Assembly (NCBI GenBank): GCA_029778965.1 | Contig: JAKPBL010000315.1 | Coordinates: 1-6,202, forward strand | Direction: 5' to 3' | DNA: 6,202 nt | Origin: Bacteroidota bacterium | GTDB lineage: Bacteria; Bacteroidota; Bacteroidia; Chitinophagales; Chitinophagaceae | Shown: positions 1 through 6,168 of the stretch, in pieces | Layout of the letters: each line of letters begins with the position of its first letter | Numbering within the stretch: the stretch's first letter is position 1 | Notes under the pieces: model-generated | Database searches by the model: none | What the model saw: the letters and a program-made list of their open reading frames with translations, nothing else | What the model was told of the DNA's origin: nothing | Translations under genes and position numbers: made by a program

Positions 1-651
1 AAAAGCCTTGATACGCTCCACCTGGTCCAGTCCGCGTTTCAGTGGATCACCGGCCGCCGCCGGTCCTGCCAGTTCAGCATAGGGATTAGGTCGGTTTATC
101 AGCCCGGGCATATTGAGATGGATGGCATTTTCCATTTTGTAAGCCGCATCTTCCCAGTTCCAGGCATCAAGCTGCACCACCGACGAAGAGCCGCTGATGA
201 CGCCACCCTCGGGAACAATGCCGGCCAGTAAAATACCGTTTGAACGGAGGACATTGATCACTTTAGAATCGGTATTATATGCCACGATTGAACGGATAGA
301 CGGGTTGAATTCGCCCAGCTCCCGATAGTCGTTGGTGGCGCGAACAGCCCCGATCTCCGACAGGCCAAGGTTGGTGTTCGCCAGGATCAATCCGGGGTAC
401 ACGTGTTTTCCTTTGGCATCGAATACCTTCACATCGTCGACCGGAATGGGCATGTCTTTCGCAATCTTCTCGATCTTGCCGTTGCTGACCATGATGGTTG
501 CGCCTTCAATCACCTCACCGGTGCCGGTATGTACCGTTGCGTTCCTGATAAAGAGCAGTCCCTTGTATTCTTTTGCAGGATAAACCGTTTCCTGGGCCAG
601 TACTGGTACAGCAAAGGCTGCCGCCATGAAAAGGCTGATTATTTTTTTCAT
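1..651 (-). CDS. Exported amidohydrolase-family protein, N-terminal 217 residues (gene continues off the left edge)
   Basis: The frame reads without a stop from ATG at 651 down to base 1, so only the N-terminal part is in the window. A signal peptide is clear: K2-K3, a hydrophobic stretch at 4-18, and likely cleavage at A19|Q20 (V-L-A before Q), so the mature protein should be periplasmic or surface-exposed. Residues 33-85 resemble the small beta domain of COG1228 (imidazolonepropionase-like) amidohydrolases, with F-I-R-N-A-T-V, a G-K-I turn and V-Y-P-G-L-I leading into the barrel. Where the family carries the HxH metal motif, this protein has N92-T93-N94, so that pair of ligands is missing. 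The later ligands lie outside the window. It follows the 1023-residue amidohydrolase by one base and should be co-transcribed and translationally coupled. It resembles that protein's degenerate first module (shared I-R-S and G-G-V/D-G-I blocks). The family call is firm. Substrate and activity are unknown. Confidence 0.9.
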   Translation of the reverse strand, partial: MKKIISLFMAAAFAVPVLAQETVYPAKEYKGLLFIRNATVHTGTGEVIEGATIMVSNGKIEKIAKDMPIPVDDVKVFDAKGKHVYPGLILANTNLGLSEIGAVRATNDYRELGEFNPSIRSIVAYNTDSKVINVLRSNGILLAGIVPEGGVISGSSSVVQLDAWNWEDAAYKMENAIHLNMPGLINRPNPYAELAGPAAAGDPLKRGLDQVERIKAF

Positions 652-652
652 C

Positions 653-3600
653 TTAATTGCTTTGGTTGTTTTCGTAATCAATCGCATCCGTTACCAGCAG
701 CCCGTGCTTGTGGTAATGCTCTTCACAGGTTTGCATGATCTCCATGCTGGCCCTTGCCGGGGCCACCGGCAAACCCGCTTTCTTCTCGCCCAACATCTTC
801 TGCACCAGGCGGTTTCGCTCAGCGCCCAGTGCGGCAGCCATCTGGCGGTCGCGCCCGCGGTCGAAATATACAATGCCATCCACGATTGTCTTTTCCGATT
901 TGGCGTAAATGCTCAGGGGATTGTCGCTCCACAGCACCAGGTCGGCGTCTTTACCGACCGTGATACTGCCCACACGGTCGTCTATATGCAGCATCCTGGC
1001 CGGATTGATGGTTACCATCTTCCACGCATCTTCTTCCGATATGCCGCTGTATTTCACGATCTTGGCCGCTTCCTGGTTGAGGCGGCGGGCCATCTCCGCA
1101 TCATCCGAATTAATGGCCACATTGATACCCATCTTATGCATGATGCCTGCGTTATAAGCAATGGCATCCACCACTTCCATTTTATAGGCCCACCAGTCGG
1201 CAAAAGTGCTGGCATTGGCGCCGTGGGCCCTGATCTTGTCAGCCACTTTATAGCCTTCGAGAATATGCGTGAGGGTATTGAAGGGGAAACCGAACCGGTC
1301 GCCTACCCGCAAGGCCGCCGTGATCTCACTCTGCACATAACTGTGACAGGTGATGAAGCGTTTTTTGTTCAGGATCTCTACCAGGGCATCGAGTTCCAGG
1401 TCGCGGCGTACCACGCTGAACGGATCAACGGCCGCGCCTTTTTTTCCGACGGCAGCCGAAGCCGCCCTGATGGCATTTTCATAATCGCGGGCACGTGTAA
1501 ACGCATCCACAAGCACTTCTTCCACACCCATGCGGGTATCGGGAAAACGATTGTTCTGCGGCGAGCTGGAACGTTTTACGTTTTCACCCAGGGCAAACTT
1601 GATGAAGGGATCAGCGCCGGCAAACTTCAATCCTTCTGCATTGGCGCCCCAGCGCAGTTTGATCAATTGTGTTTGTCCGCCGATGGTATTCGCCGATCCG
1701 TGCAGTATATGCGAAGTGGTCACCCCGCCGCTCAACTGCCGGTAGATATTGATATCTTCCGGGTTCAGGTTATCGGCAATGCGCACTTCAGACGTTACCG
1801 ACTGGGCGCCTTCGTTGATCGACTGCACCGCAATGTGCGAGTGTTCGTCGATGATACCGGCCGAAAGATGCTTGCCGGTTCCGTCGATCACCTGTGCACC
1901 GGCGTCGGAAAGGTTTTTACCGATGGCGGCGATCTTGCCGTTCTTCACCAGTACATCGGTGCCCTTCAGTATGCCCTGGGCTTCGCTGGTCCATACCGTC
2001 GCATTTTTGATCAGCAGGGTTTTGGCCGTAGGCAGGCTGTCCCAGCCGAATCCGTTAAAGGGATATGTAATCTTGCCCAGCTCTCCGGCCGGCTTTTTTT
2101 GCGCGGCATCGCCGGCGGGTGTTCCCGCATTCAGCCGTGTAGCCGACCACAGCACCTGGTTACCGGTCGCATCGTCGCCCGTACCCTGCCAGATACCGTT
2201 GTTATCGACGCCGCTCAGGCGAATGGTGTTCTTACTGCCCTTTGATTCGGGAAAGCTGATACGAACGATCTTGCCGTCGCTGGTGAACCTGGCATCGACG
2301 CTGTCTTTACCGACAATCTTAGCACTGGTGGCGCTCTTTACATCAAGGGTATATTTTGTTGTGTTGTTCAGCGTCAGTTCGTACTGACCGGCAACGGGCG
2401 ACCAGGTGTCGTTGTTCACGGTATAACGCTGGCCCTGCACCCAGTTTTGCAGGATCACGGTTTTTTCGTCGAAGATCGGTCCCGAGGCGATCAGGAAGTT
2501 GGCCAGCTTGCCGCTTTCAAGACTACCCACCTCGTTATAGATGCCCAGCGCAACAGCCGGTGTTTTCGTAAGCGCTTCGAGTGCCCTGGCGTCGGAGAGG
2601 CCAAACTCGATGGCCTTGCGCAGGTTTGCGAAAAACTGTTTATTGTCTTTCAGATCAGCGGCTGACAAACAGAAAGGAATACCCGCTTTGTCGAAAGCCG
2701 CCGCATTCCCCGGGGCAAGCTCCCAGTGCTTCATATCGCCGAGCGATACAAAACGGGCATCGGCAGGATCTTCCACATCCATCGCCTGCGGGTAATTCAG
2801 GGTAAGGATATAGGTCGCTTTCGATGCCTTGATATCGCTGATGCGCTGGTATTCATTACCGCCGCCTTTAATGATGAACTGTACGCCGAATTCGTCGCCG
2901 ATCTTGTCGGCGCGCAGGTCGGCCCACTTGTCGCCCGCATCAAATACCTGCGGCAGCGAGAGGTTCCTGTCAAAAGCCTGGAGACTGAGGTTCAGCCCTT
3001 CTTTAGCAGCATTGTGCTGGTACCATTTGGCATCGATAAAGGTTTGCCGCAGCAGCGCGATGGCACCCATCAGGCTGGCCGGGTAACTTTGCGTAGACGA
3101 GCCCTTGCTGAATGAGTAAAAAGCAGCGCCCTTTTCGCGCAGCACGGTCTTGTTTTCTTTGTCGCCCGCCAGGGTAGCCACCACACCGGTGCCGCGGGCT
3201 ATCCCGTCTTTTACGTGTGAAAGCACCGTACCGAACCCGGCGTCGCGCAACGACTTTGCTTTGGCCTCATCGGTCGCAAACATCGCCACCGCATCCACGG
3301 TGCTGCGAATGGCCTGGTTCCAGCCATAAGCGCCTTTCTGGTTGGAATTGAACTGGGCGGGAGCGCCCCAATTAGCACGGGCGGGCCGCTCAACAGCAGG
3401 CAGCCCGTAATCGCTGTATAGGTCGATAAAAGAAGGATAGATGAATTTGCCTTTGCAATCTATCATCATCGCCTCTTTGGGTATGTTCACCGAAGTGCCC
3501 GCGGCAATGATCCTGCCCTCTTTTACCAGCAGGGTTGCATTCTGCACGGCGGCGCCGGGCGATACTACCAGGGTTGCATGGGTAAAGGCATAGGTCGTTT

Positions 3601-3724
3601 GCTTTGGTTCCGCAATGCCGTTCACCGGAAAAGTCGGTTGTGCCTGCACGATAGTAAACGAAAGGGCAAGCGCCAGGAAAGCGGGCCATTTTCCGCCCTT
3701 CGTGAGGCGGGGAAGTTTTCTCAT
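653..3724 (-). CDS. Exported tandem amidohydrolase: degenerate N-terminal module fused to a metal-competent C-terminal module
   Basis: This 1023-residue protein has a signal peptide with a basic n-region (residues 2-12), a hydrophobic core at 14-26 and likely cleavage at A28|Q29. Module 1 (about 43-435) has the amidohydrolase beta domain and barrel entry (I-Y-P-S-F-I-D at 95-101), but Y103-S-D105 replaces HxH. A beta-rich segment spans about 446-532, followed by an Ala/Gly/Lys/Pro-rich linker (533-552). Module 2 (about 553-985) has D-E-H628-S-H630, K709 (I-K-F, candidate carboxylated lysine), H794 (T-C-H-S), H820 (L-T-H-I) and D874 (N-S-D), the expected binuclear metal set of COG1228-like enzymes. 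The C-terminal V-G-S-I-T-V-G-K-D-A-D-L-V is typical of the superfamily. Characterised relatives include imidazolonepropionase and Xaa-Pro/Xaa-Arg dipeptidases, so a periplasmic peptidase or cyclic amidase is plausible but not proven. The start is the first ATG after an in-frame TAA at 3734..3736. The length is about twice that of a single-module enzyme. Confidence 0.95.
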   Translation of the reverse strand: MRKLPRLTKGGKWPAFLALALSFTIVQAQPTFPVNGIAEPKQTTYAFTHATLVVSPGAAVQNATLLVKEGRIIAAGTSVNIPKEAMMIDCKGKFIYPSFIDLYSDYGLPAVERPARANWGAPAQFNSNQKGAYGWNQAIRSTVDAVAMFATDEAKAKSLRDAGFGTVLSHVKDGIARGTGVVATLAGDKENKTVLREKGAAFYSFSKGSSTQSYPASLMGAIALLRQTFIDAKWYQHNAAKEGLNLSLQAFDRNLSLPQVFDAGDKWADLRADKIGDEFGVQFIIKGGGNEYQRISDIKASKATYILTLNYPQAMDVEDPADARFVSLGDMKHWELAPGNAAAFDKAGIPFCLSAADLKDNKQFFANLRKAIEFGLSDARALEALTKTPAVALGIYNEVGSLESGKLANFLIASGPIFDEKTVILQNWVQGQRYTVNNDTWSPVAGQYELTLNNTTKYTLDVKSATSAKIVGKDSVDARFTSDGKIVRISFPESKGSKNTIRLSGVDNNGIWQGTGDDATGNQVLWSATRLNAGTPAGDAAQKKPAGELGKITYPFNGFGWDSLPTAKTLLIKNATVWTSEAQGILKGTDVLVKNGKIAAIGKNLSDAGAQVIDGTGKHLSAGIIDEHSHIAVQSINEGAQSVTSEVRIADNLNPEDINIYRQLSGGVTTSHILHGSANTIGGQTQLIKLRWGANAEGLKFAGADPFIKFALGENVKRSSSPQNNRFPDTRMGVEEVLVDAFTRARDYENAIRAASAAVGKKGAAVDPFSVVRRDLELDALVEILNKKRFITCHSYVQSEITAALRVGDRFGFPFNTLTHILEGYKVADKIRAHGANASTFADWWAYKMEVVDAIAYNAGIMHKMGINVAINSDDAEMARRLNQEAAKIVKYSGISEEDAWKMVTINPARMLHIDDRVGSITVGKDADLVLWSDNPLSIYAKSEKTIVDGIVYFDRGRDRQMAAALGAERNRLVQKMLGEKKAGLPVAPARASMEIMQTCEEHYHKHGLLVTDAIDYENNQSN

Positions 3725-3747
3725 ACGCGTAGTTTAAATGCTGGCGC

Positions 3748-3755
3748 CGAATTTA
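3748..3755 (-). promoter_or_regulatory. Candidate -7 promoter element for the amidohydrolase operon
   Basis: Read on the minus strand this is TAAATTCG, 7 of 8 against the Bacteroidota sigma-70 -7 consensus TAnnTTTG. A start point about 7 bases downstream would leave a leader of roughly 17 bases before ATG at 3724. I see no convincing TTG-type -33 box, so support is the -7 match, the position and the resemblance to the element at 6156..6163. Confidence 0.35.
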
Positions 3756-3766
3756 GCCAAATGGAC

Positions 3767-3774
3767 TAACTTCG
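3767..3774 (+). promoter_or_regulatory. Candidate -7 promoter element for deoC
   Basis: TAACTTCG matches TAnnTTTG at 7 of 8 positions, with the same T-to-C change as its minus-strand counterpart. It ends 24 bases before the deoC ATG. The remaining leader is AT-rich with no Shine-Dalgarno sequence, as is common in Bacteroidota. No clear -33 element is visible. Confidence 0.35.
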
Positions 3775-3798
3775 GTTGTACGAATTTTAACCCCTGCC

Positions 3799-4473
3799 AT
3801 GAACCTGTCCCCGTTTATCGACCATACCATATTAAAACCGACCACTACCATCGGTGAAGTAGAGAAGTGTTGTACGGAAGCTGCCGAACACGGGTTTGCA
3901 GCGGTATGTATTCCCCCTCCTTTTGTAAAACGAACCGCCGTGATACTGGCGCCCACGGAAGTGAAAGTGGCTACCGTGGTGGGATTCCCTTTCGGTTATT
4001 CAGCCACCGAGGCGAAAGTGGCCGAAACCATCCTGGCGGTGGTAGATGGGGCGCACGAAGTGGATATGGTCATCAACCTGATCGCGCTGCGGCAGCACGA
4101 CTGGAGCTACCTTACCAAAGAGGTGAGCCTGATCAAAGAGGTCTGTCACAATAAAGGCAAGTTGCTCAAAGTCATTATAGAATCGGGTATACTGACCGAT
4201 GACGAGATCATTGCCTGCTGCGAAAAGCTGGGCCCGCTGGGCATCGATTATATGAAAACCAGTACCGGTTACGCCGAAAAGGGCGCCAGCGTGGAAGCGG
4301 TGGCCCTGATGAAAAAACACCTGCCCGACACGGTAAAGATCAAGGCTTCAGGGGGCATCAGGGATTATGCTTTTGCCAAAGCGCTGGTAGATGCGGGCGC
4401 CAGCCGCCTGGGCTGCAGCGCCAGCCTTGCTGTTATCAGCGGGGCGCCACCCTCCGATAAAAGCGATTACTAA
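3799..4473 (+). CDS. deoC: Deoxyribose-phosphate aldolase
   Basis: This cytoplasmic class I aldolase reversibly cleaves 2-deoxy-D-ribose 5-phosphate to glyceraldehyde 3-phosphate and acetaldehyde, the last step of deoxynucleoside breakdown. The 224-residue length fits the short bacterial DeoC type. Diagnostic motifs are I-D-H-T at 7-10, G-F-P-F-G at 62-66, E-V-D-M with D89 as the proton-relay aspartate, M-K153-T-S-T-G with K153 as the Schiff-base lysine, and I-K182-A-S-G-G-I-R with the second active-site lysine and the phosphate-binding glycines. The protein ends in tyrosine (Y224), matching the C-terminal tyrosine that takes part in catalysis in the E. coli enzyme. ATG at 3799 places the L-S-P-F-I-D-H-T start where the family expects it. 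It is divergent from the amidohydrolase operon, and the SPOR gene follows after 28 bases. No thymidine phosphorylase or phosphopentomutase gene lies nearby, so it is not in a classical deo operon here. Confidence 0.97.
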   Translation: MNLSPFIDHTILKPTTTIGEVEKCCTEAAEHGFAAVCIPPPFVKRTAVILAPTEVKVATVVGFPFGYSATEAKVAETILAVVDGAHEVDMVINLIALRQHDWSYLTKEVSLIKEVCHNKGKLLKVIIESGILTDDEIIACCEKLGPLGIDYMKTSTGYAEKGASVEAVALMKKHLPDTVKIKASGGIRDYAFAKALVDAGASRLGCSASLAVISGAPPSDKSDY

Positions 4474-4493
4474 AACTGGCGGGATATTTGAAC

Positions 4494-4498
4494 GGAAG
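4494..4498 (+). promoter_or_regulatory. Possible ribosome binding site of the SPOR gene
   Basis: GGAAG is the only purine-rich Shine-Dalgarno-like stretch found ahead of a start in this window. It ends 3 bases before ATG 4502 and 6 bases before ATG 4505, so it slightly favours the second ATG. The difference is one methionine. Confidence 0.3.
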
Positions 4499-4501
4499 AA
4501 A

Positions 4502-4933
4502 ATGATGAAGTTTTTTTTACTTGTCCCTGCTTTCTTTATGACGCTGGCCCTGTATGGCCAGGCAGATACCAATTCGGTAACGGTCAAAAAAGACCCGCGC
4601 CTCGACCAGCTTATCGCCAAGCAGGTGGAGATCAATGAGTATACCACCCGCGAAGCGCGCAGCAATGTGCCCGGCTTCCGGATACAGGTGGTGAATACCA
4701 CCGATCGCGCGCTGGCCATAGAGACCAAAACAAAAGTATATCAAAAATACCCCGAGCTGAAAGCCTACCTGCTGTACCAGTCGCCCTATTTCCGGCTGCG
4801 CGTCGGTAATTTCCTGACCCGGAAAGAGGCGGAAGCATACCAGAAAAAACTGGCCAAAGACTTCCCCCAGAATATCTATATCGTAAACGATATCATAGAG
4901 ACCAATCCCGATAAAAGCCAGGATCAGGACTAG
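4502..4933 (+). CDS. Small exported SPOR-domain protein
   Basis: This 143-residue protein begins with a signal peptide (residues 1-19, likely cleavage at G19|Q20). A short charged helical segment follows at about 28-52. The SPOR domain is at about 58-132: G-F-R-I-Q-V at 58-63, a helix carrying K-Y-P (82-84), Y-L-L-Y-Q-S-P-Y-F-R-L-R-V-G (89-102), then R-K-E-A-E-A-Y and a final strand I-Y-I-V-N-D. SPOR domains bind peptidoglycan glycan strands stripped of stem peptides. Small periplasmic ones occur widely in Bacteroidota and may act at sites of wall remodelling or division. An in-frame extension back to 4391 would overlap deoC and place non-secretory sequence before the signal peptide, so the start at 4502 (or 4505) is preferred. 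It has no catalytic domain of its own. It lies 28 bases after deoC and 16 before the M20 gene. The exact role is unknown. Confidence 0.92.
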   Translation: MMKFFLLVPAFFMTLALYGQADTNSVTVKKDPRLDQLIAKQVEINEYTTREARSNVPGFRIQVVNTTDRALAIETKTKVYQKYPELKAYLLYQSPYFRLRVGNFLTRKEAEAYQKKLAKDFPQNIYIVNDIIETNPDKSQDQD

Positions 4934-4937
4934 CCAT

Positions 4938-4945
4938 TATCTTTG
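4938..4945 (+). promoter_or_regulatory. -7 promoter element directly ahead of the M20 gene
   Basis: TATCTTTG is a perfect match to TAnnTTTG and lies in the 16-base gap after the SPOR stop, ending 4 bases before ATG 4950. Initiation about 7 bases downstream would fall at or next to the start codon, giving a leaderless or nearly leaderless mRNA. No Shine-Dalgarno sequence is present and no good -33 box is seen. Confidence 0.5.
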
Positions 4946-4949
4946 CCGG

Positions 4950-6128
4950 ATGATCCTGCTGCAACGCATCAAAGCACTGGCGGCGTTATACGCGCCGCAA
5001 TTCATCGACATCCGGCGGCACCTGCACGCCCACCCCGAGTTGAGCTACCAGGAATATGAGACCAGCGCTTTCGTACAGCGCCAGCTAACGGACATGGGTA
5101 TCCCTTTTTCGGTGATGGCCGAAACAGGTGTGGTGGGTATTATTGAAGGCGTCAACCCGTCGGCCCGGGTAGTGGCATTGCGCGCCGACATGGATGCCCT
5201 GCCGATCGAAGAAGCGAACGACATTCCTTATAAGTCAACCCGGCCGGGCATCATGCATGCCTGCGGGCACGATGTGCATACCAGTTGCCTGCTGGGCGCC
5301 GCAAAGATCCTGACCGAAACAAGAAAAGAATGGACGGGCACCGTGAAGCTGATCTTCCAGCCCGGTGAAGAAAAAAACCCCGGTGGCGCCAGCCTGATGA
5401 TAAGGGATGGCGTGCTGGAGAATCCCCGGCCCTCGGCCATCTTCGGATTGCATGTGCATCCGCAGTTGCCCGTCGGCAAAGTGAGTTTCAGGGGCGGTAT
5501 GGTCATGGCCAGCGCCGATGAACTGTATATTACCGTCAGGGGCAAGGGCGGCCACGCAGCGGCGCCGCATTCTACCGTCGATACCCTGCTGGTGGCGTCG
5601 CATATCGTGGTAGCGCTGCAGCAGGTGACCAGCCGCCAGCGCGATCCCTTCCAGCCCTCGGTATTATCGATCACCTCGATCCAGGGCGGTCATACCACCA
5701 ATGTCATCCCCGCCGAAGTGAAGATGATGGGTACGTTCCGGGCCATGAACGAAGAATGGCGCTTCAAAGCCCATACGCTGATCCGCCGGCTGGTGGAAGG
5801 GGTAACACACGGCATGGGCGCGGAGGTCGACCTGCATATTGACGTAGGCTATCCCACGGTATATAACAATGAGACGCTGGATGTTCGCGCCCGGGCGCTG
5901 GCCGTGGATTATATGGGGGCCGGCCAGGTGGAAGAAACCGAATTGCGGATGGGCGCCGAAGATTTCGGCTACTATTCCCAAAAAATTCCGGGCTGCTTTT
6001 ACCGGCTGGGCGTCATGAATGCAGCCGCCGGTATCGTATCGGGCGTACATACCCCTACCTTTAACATCGACGAACGGGCCATCGAAACCGGCATCGGGCT
6101 GATGGCATTGTTCGGGTCAACGGCCTGA
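4950..6128 (+). CDS. M20D-family N-acyl-amino-acid amidohydrolase (hippurate hydrolase / IAA-amino-acid hydrolase type)
   Basis: This 392-residue cytoplasmic metallo-amidohydrolase has no signal peptide and is full length for the family. It should hydrolyse the amide bond of N-acylated amino acids, releasing the amino acid and an organic acid. Visible motifs: R-R-H-L-H-A-H-P-E-L at 22-31, A-D-M-D-A-L-P at 79-85, H-A-C105-G-H107-D, Q-P-G-E140-E141, G-L-H168-V-H-P, and G-V-H367-T-P-T-F. C105, H107, E141, H168 and H367 form the expected two-metal site, and E140 is the likely general base. The dimerisation (lid) domain lies at about 185-295, with G-K-G-G-H-A-A-A-P-H at 198-207 and G-G-H-T-T-N-V-I-P at 246-254. 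Relatives include HipO, ILR1-like auxin-conjugate hydrolases and N-acetyl-diaminopimelate deacetylases, and sequence alone does not separate them. It has its own -7 element 4 bases upstream, so it need not depend on the deoC-SPOR transcript. Confidence 0.97.
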   Translation: MILLQRIKALAALYAPQFIDIRRHLHAHPELSYQEYETSAFVQRQLTDMGIPFSVMAETGVVGIIEGVNPSARVVALRADMDALPIEEANDIPYKSTRPGIMHACGHDVHTSCLLGAAKILTETRKEWTGTVKLIFQPGEEKNPGGASLMIRDGVLENPRPSAIFGLHVHPQLPVGKVSFRGGMVMASADELYITVRGKGGHAAAPHSTVDTLLVASHIVVALQQVTSRQRDPFQPSVLSITSIQGGHTTNVIPAEVKMMGTFRAMNEEWRFKAHTLIRRLVEGVTHGMGAEVDLHIDVGYPTVYNNETLDVRARALAVDYMGAGQVEETELRMGAEDFGYYSQKIPGCFYRLGVMNAAAGIVSGVHTPTFNIDERAIETGIGLMALFGSTA

Positions 6129-6155
6129 GGGCACGGCGCGCATATTTTTTTCCGC

Positions 6156-6163
6156 TAAATTTG
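6156..6163 (+). promoter_or_regulatory. -7 promoter element directly ahead of the last gene
   Basis: TAAATTTG matches TAnnTTTG perfectly and ends 5 bases before ATG 6169. The upstream stretch is AT-rich, with a run of seven T at 6145..6151. As at the M20 gene, the expected transcription start would fall at or near the start codon. Confidence 0.45.
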
Positions 6164-6168
6164 GCGCC

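Larger units (their letters stand above)
3747..3775. repeat. Inverted repeat in the divergent intergenic region (candidate operator / paired promoters)
   Basis: Arms 3747..3756 (CCGAATTTAG) and 3766..3775 (CTAACTTCGG) are reverse complements at 9 of 10 positions, with a single T/C mismatch between 3752 and 3770 and a 9-base spacer. The repeat sits centrally in the 74 bp between two divergent start codons. Each arm contains a -7-like element reading outward. It could be an operator for a dimeric regulator, or simply two symmetric promoters. A terminator is unlikely because both genes begin here. Confidence 0.5.

Noticed and set aside
626..2245. Long open frame (539 codons) on the plus strand, antisense to the large amidohydrolase gene
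   Set aside because: The minus-strand protein in the same bases has clear catalytic motifs. The plus-strand product has no recognisable domain and is rich in His/Arg/Gly/Phe, as expected from a shadow of GC-biased codons.
3530..3579. 11-base direct repeat CAGGGTTGCAT at 3530..3540 and 3569..3579
   Set aside because: It lies in frame within coding sequence, 39 bases apart, and encodes two similar beta strands (A-T-L-V-V and A-T-L-L-V). It is best explained by the protein sequence.
4483..4490. GATATTTG as a -7 element for the SPOR gene
   Set aside because: It is 7 of 8 against TAnnTTTG but lacks the conserved first T. A 28-base gap after deoC makes co-transcription equally likely.
4391..4501. 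Upstream in-frame extension of the SPOR gene into deoC
   Set aside because: It would put 37 Ala/Pro-rich residues before a good signal peptide and overlap deoC by 83 bases. ATG 4502/4505 directly precedes the signal peptide and has a GGAAG upstream.
4511..4518. Run of eight T just after the SPOR start, and similar seven-base runs at 642..648 and 2094..2100, as slippage sites
   Set aside because: Lys/Phe codons at signal-peptide starts and a Lys-rich linker explain them. Nothing indicates phase variation.
6129..6155. Possible terminator after the M20 gene (GC-rich stretch followed by seven T)
   Set aside because: No stem of useful length can be drawn ahead of the T run. The AT-rich stretch is as well explained as the upstream part of the next promoter.
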